Position numbers and translations under genes: made by a program. A DNA stretch of 64,000 nt from contig CAVXVR010000002.1 of assembly GCA_963765285.1 (NCBI GenBank), forward strand, positions 397,024 to 461,023, read 5' to 3'. This document shows, one piece after another, positions 1 to 8,736 of the stretch. The notes below the pieces were generated by a model. That model was given only the letters and a program-made list of their open reading frames with translations, searched no databases and was not told the origin of the DNA. Positions within the stretch are counted from its first letter, which is position 1. The number at the start of each line of letters is the position of its first letter. This DNA comes from CAVWZH01 sp963765285. GTDB taxonomy: Bacteria > Acidobacteriota > Terriglobia > Terriglobales > Acidobacteriaceae.

Positions 1-745
1 CCTGCACCATGCGGCTCTGGGCCTGATGCACGAACTGTTCCGCGGCCGACTCATTGGCGCGGGCCGCCGCCACCGAGGCCGTGCTGGATCTGGCCGCAGC
101 CAGTGCCTGGTCGTAAACCTGCGCCGCTACCTCCTGCTTATCGACCAGCAGCTTGTAGCGGTGCAAATCGTCCTGCGCCTTCACATCGTTGGCTTGCGCC
201 GCTTCCAGTTGGGCATGAGCGGCCGTCAGTTGCTTCTCCGCAGCAACGATTCCAGCTTTGGCATTTTCGATATCCGAGGCGGTGAATCTCAGCTGGCTTG
301 TAGTGTTCACCGAGGTAATCGGCACCGTAATATTCAGCGATTGAGCCGTGGCCTCAGCGCTGGCCAGATTGGCTTGGGCCTGCGCGACCGCAACCTCATA
401 GTCTTTCGGGTCGATCTCCACCAGCACAGTGCCTTTCTGCACCCACTGGTTGTCCTCCGCGTTAACCCGCACCACATAGCCGGAGACGCGCGCGCTGACC
501 GGAGAGAGGTGAACGTCCGCCTGGGCATCGTCGGTAGATTCGTAGCTTGACAAGTAGCGCCACACGAACAGGCCGGCGGCAAGCAGGACTGGGATGGCGG
601 TCAGAATAACGATATTTCTGCGGCGATTGGGGTTGCGACGCGCTGGCGGCGTATGGTCCTGGTCCCTCGAGGGCGAGTGATCGACGGGGGGCTCTTTGCC
701 TGTCTCTTGTGATGAAGGCGGTCGGCTTTCTTCCCCCATGTTCAT
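1..745 (-). CDS. HlyD/EmrA-type membrane fusion protein (3' part beyond window)
   Basis: Periplasmic adaptor of a tripartite efflux pump, joining an inner-membrane transporter to the outer-membrane channel encoded just upstream. The minus-strand reading frame starts MNMGEESRPPSSQ, continues with a Pro/Arg-rich cytoplasmic tail of about 45 residues and one hydrophobic anchor (IVILTAIPVLLAAGLFVW), then the typical EmrA start of the mature domain (STDDAQADVHLSPVSARVSG) and the lipoyl-like half-motif with VEIDPKDYEVAV, followed by an Ala/Gln-rich coiled coil. The start ATG at 745 overlaps the stop of the TolC-type gene in an ATGA, implying translational coupling. The C-terminus and the expected inner-membrane pump lie outside the window. 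The family is clear; the substrate cannot be told. Confidence 0.9.
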   Translation of the reverse strand, partial: MNMGEESRPPSSQETGKEPPVDHSPSRDQDHTPPARRNPNRRRNIVILTAIPVLLAAGLFVWRYLSSYESTDDAQADVHLSPVSARVSGYVVRVNAEDNQWVQKGTVLVEIDPKDYEVAVAQAQANLASAEATAQSLNITVPITSVNTTSQLRFTASDIENAKAGIVAAEKQLTAAHAQLEAAQANDVKAQDDLHRYKLLVDKQEVAAQVYDQALAAARSSTASVAAARANESAAEQFVHQAQSRMVQ

Positions 746-2190
746 TTTCCCCTGAAATACTGCTTGACCCCCTCCTCAGCGATGCCGAGGGAGCGAGCCA
801 GCGAAATTTTTGCGTAGTTGTAGTTATAGAGACTCGAGATGTACTGTTCGTGCGCGTTCGCGACGGCCTCTTGCGATTGCACTACTTCGACCGTATCGGT
901 AACGCCGGCGGTGAAACGGTCGCGCGACTGGATGAGTGTCTCCTGCGCCAAATCAATATTGCTGCGCGCCACGTTCACCTGGTCGGAGGCCGACTGCAGG
1001 TTCAGCAGCGCCGTGCGAACGTCGGAGTCGATCTGCCCTCGCAGATTGTCCAGCCGTTCGCGGCTCTGCACAAGCCTGGCCTCGGCCTGCAAAACATCGC
1101 CGTGAACGCTACCGCCCTGAAAGATCGGAATCGTAAGCGTCCCACGTGCGTCGGCTACGGTCGTTGCTGTGGAGGGATGCGAACCGCCCAGCCCGTAATC
1201 GGCGTTAAAAGAAAGCGACGGCAGATAGCCAGCGACCGCTGCTTTCTTGGAGAATTCCGCCGCCCGCACGTCGGTCATGGCAGCCAGGTAATCGGAACGC
1301 GAGGCGTAGGCGCGTCTCAGAGCCTCTTCGAGGGTGATGCCTTCGAAGGGCTGATACGGCGACTTATCGGTAAATTCAAATTCCTGCCCTGGAGCCAGGC
1401 CGACCACGCGCCCTACGGTCAGCTTTTGGATGGCGAAATTGTTTCGCGCCTGAATCAACTGCTGTTGCCGCGTCTGCAGCTCGACTTTGGCACGCAAGCC
1501 GTCGATCGCCGGCGAAGTGCCGGCATTCACCTGGTCCGACGCTTGATCGTAGATCGCCTGTGCCGTCTTGACTTGCGCTTCCGCCGTTTCCACGCGGGCT
1601 TCGTCGGCAATGGCCTGCAAATAGGTATAGCCGACGGCAAGCACTACCAGATCCCGGGCATCCTTGAATGTATACAGGGCGGATTTCACACTCTGGCCAG
1701 CCGCGCGAGTGGCATTGATCGATTTCCAATCGAAAACTGTCTGGCTCAAATTGGCCCGCGCGTCAAAATAAGAGAACGGGCCAACCGATGGCGGAAGCTT
1801 GACTCCACCGAAACTGGTGAGACCGAGTTCCGAGAGATTGAGCTTGGACTCCGTAATGTAAGGCGCACCCGTTACGTGGGGTAGAAGAGCGCTCAACTCC
1901 ACCCACCGCTGCCCCTGGGCAGAACGAATTCCTGCATTCGAAAGTAGCAGCCCAAGATTTTGCTTTAATCCGAGGTTGATGGCGTCCTGCAACGAAAGCG
2001 GCATAATTCCGGGAACAAGCTTCGCCGGCACGCTGCCTGCGAATGAGCTCACTCCAGTTGTTCCGGGAATAGCTTGGCCCGGAGTACTCGGACCGGGTGT
2101 TGTTTCGGCTTGCCCAAGCGATGTTGCTACGGCGCACACCAAGAATGCGGCCAGCTGGAAAGCGCGACGCCGTACCTGACTAGACCTCAA
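742..2190 (-). CDS. TolC-family outer membrane efflux protein
   Basis: Outer-membrane channel of a type I or RND/MFS efflux system. About 480 residues with an N-terminal signal peptide (RRRAFQLAAFLVCAVATSLGQA) and two OEP repeats rich in long amphipathic helices: SLQDAINLGLKQNLGLLLSNAGIRSA-like at the start of repeat one, and TLEEALRRAYASRSDYLAA at the start of repeat two. An ATG exists at 2211, but the TTG at 2190 has an AGGAGGG five bases upstream and is preferred. It is the first gene of the pump operon and overlaps the HlyD-type gene by four bases. No specific regulator is next to it. Confidence 0.9.
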   Translation of the reverse strand: MRSSQVRRRAFQLAAFLVCAVATSLGQAETTPGPSTPGQAIPGTTGVSSFAGSVPAKLVPGIMPLSLQDAINLGLKQNLGLLLSNAGIRSAQGQRWVELSALLPHVTGAPYITESKLNLSELGLTSFGGVKLPPSVGPFSYFDARANLSQTVFDWKSINATRAAGQSVKSALYTFKDARDLVVLAVGYTYLQAIADEARVETAEAQVKTAQAIYDQASDQVNAGTSPAIDGLRAKVELQTRQQQLIQARNNFAIQKLTVGRVVGLAPGQEFEFTDKSPYQPFEGITLEEALRRAYASRSDYLAAMTDVRAAEFSKKAAVAGYLPSLSFNADYGLGGSHPSTATTVADARGTLTIPIFQGGSVHGDVLQAEARLVQSRERLDNLRGQIDSDVRTALLNLQSASDQVNVARSNIDLAQETLIQSRDRFTAGVTDTVEVVQSQEAVANAHEQYISSLYNYNYAKISLARSLGIAEEGVKQYFRGK

Positions 2191-2407
2191 GGGGCCCTCC
2201 TGCGCTGGCATTCTAATGGCGGCAGTGCCGAACGGGCAACATTCTGGTCAGGAACTGGCCGAGATGACGCTCCTTCCAGACCACCCAGCCCGAAAAGGCG
2301 CCAGAGGCTTACTCCGTTTAGCCCGCCATTACGCTGTCCAACTGTGCGATGATTCGGGTTACTCGCGAGGTTTTGGATGCATCTAAATTGTCTTTGGGAG
2401 GGCGCAA

Positions 2408-2999
2408 TTGAAAAAGACAGGATTGCTGATTCTGCTGGCGGCTGTTTCTCGCTTGCCAGGCGGTTAGCGCGCAGCAGCTGGATGCGGCTTTCGGTGTGGG
2501 CACGATGACCTCCACGGCGGCCGCCGACTCAAACGGCAATCAGGCAAGCCTGAACGGTGGTGCTTTTCCGGCTTTCAGCGCGGATTTCCTTTTCAAGCGC
2601 CGCTACGGCATAAGCGGCGAACTCGCCTGGAGAGCCAGCCGGAGCGTGTTTGCCGACATTCAACCCTATCGCCCTCTGTTCTACGATTTCAACGGAATCT
2701 ATGCTCCAAAGCTGAGCAAACATCTGACCGCCGAAATGATGGCCGGCATCGGCTGGGAGAGCATTCGCCTCTATCAGCCCTTCACCACCTGCGGCTTCAC
2801 TTCTTGCACCGACTTCGTCAGCAGCAATCATTTCATGGGACATTTCGGCGGCGGAATTCGCTATTACGTGTGGGGAAATCTCTTCGTTCGGCCTGAAGCG
2901 CACGTTTATCTGATCCGCAACAACGTTGAGTTCAATTCTGGACACGCAGTACGTTACGGCATGTCGATCGGATACACGTTTGGCGGGCCGGGATTCTGA
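2408..2999 (+). CDS. outer-membrane beta-barrel protein with apparent frameshift in signal peptide
   Basis: Probable small porin-like barrel of about 196 residues. Translation should begin at TTG 2408, which follows a strong GGGAGG, and reads LKKTGLLILLAAV, a signal-peptide start. That frame stops at 2465. The next frame has a stop at 2427 and then reads LACQAVSAQQLDAAFGVG, a normal signal-peptide end and mature start, and runs open to 2999. Removing one base near 2444-2449 joins the two perfectly. The mature part alternates aromatic and polar residues and ends in a GYTFGGPGF-type strand with terminal Phe, as in outer-membrane barrels. Without the shift the only start would be GTG 2496, which has no signal sequence. 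It lies divergent from the efflux operon. Confidence 0.7.
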
Positions 3000-3023
3000 T
3001 TCGTGGAGCGGTTCGGCTTCGGC

Positions 3024-4223
3024 CTAGAAACTGAATATCCATCCCGCGATGGCTGCCGCGCCGATCAGCCAGGCTGAGTTGATGCGATAGCGCCAGAGCG
3101 CGAGGACGCTCACAAGGCAGATCAGCAGGCTGCGCCAATCCACAATTGCGGTCCTCCCCAGTTGCCACGTCACCACGGCCATCAGGGCCAGCGAGCCGGT
3201 GACTACGCCGTCGAGTATTGCTCCCGCCATGGTGGATTGCCGAATCCTGGGAAGCAGTGGCCCGCTGATAGCGACAAGAAGAAATCCAGGGAGAAAAATG
3301 CCCAGGGTGGCGCACGCCGCGCCAGGAATTCCGCCCAGGATGTAGCCGATAAACGTGGCCGTGGTGAACACTGGACCGGGCGTGAATTGCCCCACGGTGA
3401 CGGCATCGATCAGTTGTCTCTCTGTGAGCCAGTGCAGGCGTTCAACGAACTCAGCGCGCAGGAACGCCAGCAAGACATATCCGCTGCCGAAGACCACTGA
3501 ACCGACCTTCAAGAATGAAAGAAACAATCGTGTCAGCCCGAAGGGAATTGCCACGGCGACAGCGGCGGGGATACCCCAGACGCGAAGGCTGATGGGCCAC
3601 GCTAGGGATGCTGTCAAAATGCGCCCCCGCTTGATTTCTAAGGCGACGCCGGAAGCTAGGCCGGCAGCGATGAGTACGAGCAGGGCGTCGACGGAAAACG
3701 CGGTCAAAACTACTGAGGCAACAGCGATCAGGGACAACGGCCAGTTCTTGAGCGCAGAGCGGCAGAGATTCCACAATGCCTGGGCGATAATGGCGATCAC
3801 TACGGGTTTGATGGCGTACAGCATGCCCCGCGCCTGAGGCAATGACCCGTAACGAACATAGGCCGCAGCAAGCAGCGAAACCAGGAGCGCTGCCGGCAGG
3901 ATAAAACAGGTCCCGGCTACCATCAGCCCACGCCAGCCTCGTTTGGTGTGGCCAATGAAGATTGCGACTTCGGTCGAACTGGGGCCTGGAATCAGACTGG
4001 CCGCGGCGAGGCGATCGAGAAAGTCGGCCTCGCTGATCCAGTGCCGCCTGCGGACGAATTCCTCCTGCATCAAGGCGATGTGCGCCGCGGGACCTCCGAA
4101 AGCAATGGTGCCGAGTTTCAGGAACGCGAGCGCCAGTTCCACCAGCGAGACCGCATGCGCCCCATCCTTCTTTGGGCTGACTCCTTCGGAAATAACACCC
4201 GCCTTTCTGGAGGTCGCCGGCAC
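3024..4223 (-). CDS. chrA: chromate transporter, CHR (ChrA) family
   Basis: Two-domain CHR-family membrane protein of about 399 residues, believed to export chromate by proton antiport. Each half carries the family signature: FLKLGTIAFGGPAAHIALMQ with LIPGPSSTEVAIFIG in the first, and FLKVGSVVFGSGYVLLAFLRAE with QFTPGPVFTTATFIGY in the second. About ten hydrophobic helices are visible. The frame stays open far upstream, but that part lies inside the hemerythrin gene, so I choose GTG 4223, 17 bases beyond the hemerythrin stop. It probably forms an operon with that gene. An actual chromate-resistance role is an inference from family membership. Confidence 0.88.
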   Translation of the reverse strand: MPATSRKAGVISEGVSPKKDGAHAVSLVELALAFLKLGTIAFGGPAAHIALMQEEFVRRRHWISEADFLDRLAAASLIPGPSSTEVAIFIGHTKRGWRGLMVAGTCFILPAALLVSLLAAAYVRYGSLPQARGMLYAIKPVVIAIIAQALWNLCRSALKNWPLSLIAVASVVLTAFSVDALLVLIAAGLASGVALEIKRGRILTASLAWPISLRVWGIPAAVAVAIPFGLTRLFLSFLKVGSVVFGSGYVLLAFLRAEFVERLHWLTERQLIDAVTVGQFTPGPVFTTATFIGYILGGIPGAACATLGIFLPGFLLVAISGPLLPRIRQSTMAGAILDGVVTGSLALMAVVTWQLGRTAIVDWRSLLICLVSVLALWRYRINSAWLIGAAAIAGWIFSF

Positions 4224-4239
4224 TTCTTCGGCTGTGAAC

Positions 4240-4974
4240 TCAAGGCTTGGGCGGAGCGGGTGGCGTGAATTGCGCCAGATCGCTGAGGCCAAGCGCGCCT
4301 TCGATCGAACTGATCCTGGCCACCGCATCATCGAATCCATCGTGGCCGAACATCTTGCGCTCAATATCCTCGAACTGGTCCGAAATCTCATCCAGCTGCT
4401 TGTCCGAAAAATTCTTCTTCCAGGCCGGAAATATGACGGTATCTTCACGTGCCGCATGATTACGGTACATACGAACCAGGCCCTCCAGAACCTGCGCCAA
4501 AGGCTCCGCATGTGCCGAACTGATTCGCGGGCTGTTGGTCACCGCCAGAATGTAGTCCGTGATTTCCCTTCCTCGCTGGTGCTGCAGCGTAAGAATGTCC
4601 GTATAGCGTTCAAGCTCTCCCCCGGCTTTGCGGACCACAGGAAAGATGTGCCGCTCTTCCAGCATTTTCTCGTGATAGTCCTCTCCGAAAGCCCGAAAGA
4701 GCTGCGCCGTCTTTCGCAGTGCGGCTGGGTCGATTGCGGCGGCATTGACGCGCAGCTTGGGCGCAGTTTCGGAGTAGACCAGAAGCGCCCGCCGGATGAC
4801 CCCGTGCTCCCGCATCAGGTCTTCTGTGGCGGTGACTTCGGGCTCTTTTTCCGCGGGACTCGGACCCGGTTTTCGAAACGCCTCACCTACCGTGGCAAGG
4901 CTTGAACCGGCGAGGGCAATCCCCAGCGCGGCGCAATTTCGCAGCAAGTTTCGGCGGTCTTCTCGTTCCTGCAC
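4240..4974 (-). CDS. Tat-exported hemerythrin HHE-domain protein
   Basis: Di-iron hemerythrin-like protein of 244 residues, probably binding oxygen, NO or iron in the periplasm. The N-terminus DRRNLLRNCAALGIALAGSS is a twin-arginine type signal. The four-helix domain spans about residues 50-230, with candidate ligands His57 in LMREHG, His101 and Glu107/His109 in YHEKMLEERHIFP, His132 in LQHQRG, and His plus Glu in YRNHAAREDTVIFP, matching the HHE pattern. The start is GTG 4974, behind AAGGAGG. It is followed at 17 bases by chrA and preceded at 90 bases by the aquaporin gene on the same strand. Whether it handles oxygen or nitrosative stress is not visible. Confidence 0.85.
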   Translation of the reverse strand: MQEREDRRNLLRNCAALGIALAGSSLATVGEAFRKPGPSPAEKEPEVTATEDLMREHGVIRRALLVYSETAPKLRVNAAAIDPAALRKTAQLFRAFGEDYHEKMLEERHIFPVVRKAGGELERYTDILTLQHQRGREITDYILAVTNSPRISSAHAEPLAQVLEGLVRMYRNHAAREDTVIFPAWKKNFSDKQLDEISDQFEDIERKMFGHDGFDDAVARISSIEGALGLSDLAQFTPPAPPKP

Positions 4975-5064
4975 TGGATCCTCCTTTTACTGCGCATGGG
5001 CGAACTAAACCATCTCACCATTTTATCCGCGCAGCAGGTTGGTGTACCGAAGGCCAAGGCCCTC

Positions 5065-5805
5065 CTAAAATCCGACGATGCGAATCAGCCAACCCGCCAA
5101 TGCTCCCCCGATGAGCGGGCCCAGTATCGGAACCGGCGCATAGCTCCAATCGGATCCGCCTTTGTTCGCAATGGGCAGCAGGGCATGAGCTAGACGAGGC
5201 CCAAAATCTCGTGCCGGATTGATCGCATATCCGGTCGTGCCGCCTAACGAAAGTCCGATACCCCACACCAGAGCCCCCACGATATAAGGCCCCAATCCGG
5301 CCCCCAAACCAGTAGACGGACCGTTTCCCGCGACCGCTCGTGAAAAAATCGCCCCGACGACGAACACGAGGACGAAAGTCCCAATAATTTCGCTGAGGAG
5401 GTTGGCGGGGAAGTTGCGGATCGCGGGGCTCGTGCAAAAACACGCCCGCTTCAGCTCCGGATCCTCAGTCTCCTTCCAATGCGGATAAAAGTGCAGCCAG
5501 ACAATCGCCGCTCCTACGCATGCGCCCGAAATCTGGGCCAGGGCGTACGGTGCTACCTTGTAGAAGCTGCCGGAAGCGACCGCAAAGCCCAACGTCACCG
5601 CTGGATTCAGGTGCGCGTCGCGGCTGCCGCAGGCGATGGCAGTGAACACTCCAGCCATTACGGCGAAAGCCCAGCCGGTCGTAATGGGCATCCACCCTGC
5701 ACCTTCTCCTTTGGAGCGTTTCAGCAGAGTGCCCGCCACCACGCCGTCGCCCAGCAGGATCAGCACCAGCGTGCCCATGAACTCGCCAAACAAGGGGGAT
5801 GCCAT
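5065..5805 (-). CDS. aquaglyceroporin (MIP family, GlpF-like)
   Basis: Six-helix channel of about 246 residues for glycerol or other small neutral solutes. Both half-helix motifs are present: LNPAVTLGFA in the first half and INPARDFGPRLAH in the second. The Asp after NPAR is the usual mark of glycerol facilitators as against water-only aquaporins. ATG 5805 follows AAAGGAG with a short spacer; a TTG immediately before it is less likely. Glycerol kinase is not next to it, so the physiological solute is open. It is divergent from the secreted hydrolase at 5936, with 130 bases between them. Confidence 0.93.
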   Translation of the reverse strand: MASPLFGEFMGTLVLILLGDGVVAGTLLKRSKGEGAGWMPITTGWAFAVMAGVFTAIACGSRDAHLNPAVTLGFAVASGSFYKVAPYALAQISGACVGAAIVWLHFYPHWKETEDPELKRACFCTSPAIRNFPANLLSEIIGTFVLVFVVGAIFSRAVAGNGPSTGLGAGLGPYIVGALVWGIGLSLGGTTGYAINPARDFGPRLAHALLPIANKGGSDWSYAPVPILGPLIGGALAGWLIRIVGF

Positions 5806-5935
5806 CAAACTCCTTTCGCCACGAGCCAGCCTGCTTGCGCGGGAAGAGTATATGCCTGCGATTGATCTGCGCGAATCTATCGGTTATACAGGGACTGCAC
5901 CACAGCTGTTCTCTCGAGTAACCTAGGAGCCTCCG

Positions 5936-6850
5936 ATGAAAAAGAGTTGCACTCGTTCAGGCATCATTTCATTTGTTTTTTTACTGGCTTTGTCGGCAGC
6001 AATCGCCCAACCCTCCACCGATAGCGTGATCGCTGCGCGCGATGCCGAAGTTGGCGGAGTCAAATTGCACTACCTGACGGCTGGTGAAGGCCCGGTGGTG
6101 ATACTGCTGCACGGCTACACCCAGACGTCGCGCATGTGGAGGCCGCTGATTCCGCTTCTCGCCGGTAAATTCAGAGTGATTGCGCCCGACCTGCCGGGAA
6201 TTGGCGACTCGGCGATTCCAGCAGACGGCCTGGACATGAAAACTGCCGCCATTCGCGTTCACGCGCTGGCAAAATCGCTTGGAGTCGAGAAAGCGCGGGT
6301 GGTGGGGCACGACATTGGGCTGATGGTTGCCTACGCCTATGCCGCCCAATTTCCCTCAGAAACAGAGAAGCTTGCGTTGCTGGACGCCTTTCTGCCCGGC
6401 GTCGAAGGCTGGGAGGCAGTTTACGATGATCCCAACGTCTGGCACTTCCGGTTTCACGGTCCGACTCCGGAAGCCCTGGTGAGCGGGCGTGAGCGGACCT
6501 ATTTCGCCTATTTCTGGAACGACCTCGCGGCAGACAAGACGCGGTCCCTTAATGTTGCCGACCGGGCAGCTTATGTCACGGCATACTCCCGTCCCGGGCG
6601 CATGCGGGCCGGATGGGCCTACTTCGCAGCGTGGCCGCAGACGGCCAAAGACTTTGCCCAGCTGGCTCAAACCAGGCTGGCGATTCCCGTTTTGACCATC
6701 GGCGGCGACAAGTCTCTGGGAGAAGTGCTCGGTCGGCAGGCGAAACTGATCTCTCCCGACGTGACCGTCATCGTGTTGAAAGACACTGGACACTGGGTGT
6801 TGGAGGAACGTCCCAAAGAAACCACCGACGCGCTGCTCAAGTTTCTGTAA
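5936..6850 (+). CDS. secreted alpha/beta hydrolase, epoxide hydrolase/dehalogenase type
   Basis: 304 residues with a clear N-terminal signal peptide (MKKSCTRSG then a hydrophobic stretch ending SAAIAQPS). The alpha/beta fold is shown by VVILLHGYTQTSRMW (HG oxyanion motif), the nucleophile elbow VVGHDIGLMVAYAYA with Asp as nucleophile, and the C-terminal DTGHWVLEERP with the catalytic His. An Asp nucleophile in GHDIG is typical of epoxide hydrolases and haloalkane dehalogenases rather than serine esterases. AGGAG lies eight bases before ATG 5936. It appears to be a single-gene unit. Its periplasmic location is inferred from the signal peptide; the substrate is unknown. Confidence 0.85.
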   Translation: MKKSCTRSGIISFVFLLALSAAIAQPSTDSVIAARDAEVGGVKLHYLTAGEGPVVILLHGYTQTSRMWRPLIPLLAGKFRVIAPDLPGIGDSAIPADGLDMKTAAIRVHALAKSLGVEKARVVGHDIGLMVAYAYAAQFPSETEKLALLDAFLPGVEGWEAVYDDPNVWHFRFHGPTPEALVSGRERTYFAYFWNDLAADKTRSLNVADRAAYVTAYSRPGRMRAGWAYFAAWPQTAKDFAQLAQTRLAIPVLTIGGDKSLGEVLGRQAKLISPDVTVIVLKDTGHWVLEERPKETTDALLKFL

Positions 6851-6962
6851 GGTTGCCGGCTGAGGTTCGTGTCGCCGAAGTCGAACAGGCGGCCTCGGTG
6901 TCCCCGACAAAAGTTCGCCGCATTCTCAGCCGTGTGGGGCGAAGGAAGCCGACTGTAGAGTA

Positions 6963-7005
6963 GGTGACGCCAGTCACAGCAGCAGTCTTCTCCGTCAGTT
7001 ATCGT
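6963..7005 (+). promoter_or_regulatory. CRP/FNR-type site plus -10 for the ABC1-kinase gene
   Basis: GGTGA-CGCCAG-TCACA at 6963-6978 matches the TGTGA-N6-TCACA dyad at nine of ten positions. Its centre (6970.5) is 41.5 bases before a start predicted from the -10-like TATCGT at 7000-7005. This is the class II activator arrangement seen at five other places in the window. It would put transcription start near 7012, just before ATG 7024, and so argues against the upstream GTG 6964, which lies inside the site. No good second site is visible 22 bases upstream. Confidence 0.5.
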
Positions 7006-7023
7006 CGTAAGGGTTACTCCCCC

Positions 7024-8703
7024 ATGCTGGATATTTATGCGATCGAGGCTGGTTTTGGGCAGCTTGCTCCGGACCAGTTGCGCGCTGCTGTGGCCGGTTT
7101 CATACCCAAAGATGCCACCGCCGCCGAGCAAATAAGTGCCATTGAAGCCGGGCTGCGCAGCCCCGCCGGCCAGGCGGTGCGGGATGCAATGGCGCGTTGG
7201 ATCGTGGACGAGATTGTTCCCGTAGAACGGCTGGTTCCGGAGGCTTATCTCAAATGGCGGCCGCCGGTGCGGGACGCCATGATGTTCGTCGTGGCGCGGT
7301 TGTCCCCAGCGCGACTCGCCCCGAAGTTGCTGGAGCAACTTGAACTTCCCGAGAAGACGTCTCCCGAAGAGCGCCTCCTGCGGCTGATCGCGAAGGTTCC
7401 TGGCTTACAGAAGCTGGGGCAGGTGATCGCGCGCAACCAGCACTTGCGTCCGGCGCTGCGGAATGCGCTCGCCCGGCTGGAAAATGGAATTCGTGACGTC
7501 AAGCCGGAAGACATTCGAGCAATCATTCAGCAGGATTTGGCGCCGCGGCTTGAAACTTACGCGGTGGAAATCGCGCCTTCCATTCTGTCCGAGGCCAGCG
7601 TCAGTGCGGTGGTGAGGTTCACATGGCGGAATCCCGACGGCGGCAAGCGCGAGCGCGGCGTTTTCAAAGTCCTGAAACCTCATATCCCTGACTACTTCGT
7701 CGAGGACATGGACTATCTGGAGGGGCTGGCGCAGTACTTCGGGGACCGCCACCACAATTACGGATTTCCCGCGCATCTTATCCCGGATACTTTCAAGAAA
7801 GTGCGCAGCTTGCTTCGGCACGAAGTCAACTTTGTTCGCGAGCAGAAAACGTTGCTCGAGGCGTGGAATCTCTATCGCAATATGCCTGGGATCCGCGTGC
7901 CGCAGGTGATTCAGCTGCTGTGTACGGCGAGAATCACAGCGCTCACCGAGGAGCGTGGGGTCAAAGTGACGAATGCTGCTGCCCACCTGCCGGCATCGCG
8001 CCGCCGGAAGATTGCGGAACAACTGATCGAGGCGCTGGTAGCTGTTCCTCTCTTGTCGGCGCGGGAAGACGCCATTTTTCACGGCGATCCTCATGCCGGC
8101 AACCTGCTCTACAACAATCGCACGGGCGAGCTGGCCATTATTGATTGGGCGTTGCGGGTGCGCCTGAGCCGCGAACAGCGCCGGCATCTTGCGCTCTTAT
8201 TTCTGATGGTGAGCTTGCGCGACCCAGTGGGCACCTACGACGAAGTTTTGGCGCTTGCCCAGCGACGCATTCCGGCGACTTCATCCCGAGGGAAGATGAT
8301 CCACGAGACGGTCACGGGCTTCCTCGACGAATTGCCGCTAAAACACCTGCCGAACCCGGTAGATGCAATGCGGCTCCTGGAACGTATTGCCTTGAAGGGG
8401 GTGAAGTTCCCAGGAGCGCTGATCATGTTGTCCAAAGTGATGTTCACGCTGGATGGGATTCTGGAGGACGTCGGAGGCTCAGGCGGCGTCATGGGTTTCA
8501 CCATCGTCCGCCACGTCGCCGAGCATTGGATCAAGAACCGTGAAGAGTTCCGCTCGCCGCTCCAAACGCAGGATTGGATCACACTTCAGTGCAGCGCTTT
8601 ACTCTATGCAAGCCGCTTGTGGCTTAAGTGCGAGGAAGCGGTATTCGACCGGTTGCTACCGCAGAGTGTTGCACTGACCAATGCGTCGTATACTAACGCT
8701 TGA
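7024..8703 (+). CDS. ABC1/UbiB-family atypical kinase
   Basis: Atypical protein-kinase-like ATPase of the ABC1/ADCK/UbiB family, often linked to quinone or isoprenoid lipid metabolism. About 559 residues. Visible kinase-like motifs are RGVFKVLKPHIPDYF (the beta3 Lys region), HEVNFVREQKTLLEAW (the helix-C Glu region), IFHGDPHAGNLLYN (catalytic loop) and LAIIDWALRVRL (the metal-binding Asp). The frame is open from GTG 6964, but ATG 7024 has AAGGG upstream and fits the promoter described above. The gene ends in the higBA operator, its TGA lying inside that promoter. No ubi or men genes are adjacent, so a quinone role is only a family-level suggestion. Confidence 0.88.
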   Translation: MLDIYAIEAGFGQLAPDQLRAAVAGFIPKDATAAEQISAIEAGLRSPAGQAVRDAMARWIVDEIVPVERLVPEAYLKWRPPVRDAMMFVVARLSPARLAPKLLEQLELPEKTSPEERLLRLIAKVPGLQKLGQVIARNQHLRPALRNALARLENGIRDVKPEDIRAIIQQDLAPRLETYAVEIAPSILSEASVSAVVRFTWRNPDGGKRERGVFKVLKPHIPDYFVEDMDYLEGLAQYFGDRHHNYGFPAHLIPDTFKKVRSLLRHEVNFVREQKTLLEAWNLYRNMPGIRVPQVIQLLCTARITALTEERGVKVTNAAAHLPASRRRKIAEQLIEALVAVPLLSAREDAIFHGDPHAGNLLYNNRTGELAIIDWALRVRLSREQRRHLALLFLMVSLRDPVGTYDEVLALAQRRIPATSSRGKMIHETVTGFLDELPLKHLPNPVDAMRLLERIALKGVKFPGALIMLSKVMFTLDGILEDVGGSGGVMGFTIVRHVAEHWIKNREEFRSPLQTQDWITLQCSALLYASRLWLKCEEAVFDRLLPQSVALTNASYTNA

Positions 8704-8728
8704 CAGTAGTATCGCAGCACGTTAGTAT
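8690..8728 (+). promoter_or_regulatory. higBA promoter inside an inverted-repeat operator
   Basis: A perfect nine-base inverted repeat, ATACTAACG at 8690-8698 and CGTTAGTAT at 8720-8728, encloses a promoter. The -35 is TTGACA at 8700-8705 (consensus) and the -10 is TAGTAT at 8723-8728, with a 17-base spacer. The right arm covers the -10 and the left arm abuts the -35, so a dimeric repressor bound here would block RNA polymerase. HigA-type antitoxins usually repress their own operon, so this is the expected operator. The predicted start is one or two bases before ATG 8737, which makes the mRNA nearly leaderless. Confidence 0.75.
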
Positions 8729-8736
8729 CCAAGAGA

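Noticed and set aside
709..1884. Long plus-strand reading frame opposite the TolC-family gene
   Set aside because: It is the antisense of a clear outer membrane efflux gene and has no recognisable motif; GC-rich codon bias keeps the opposite frame open.
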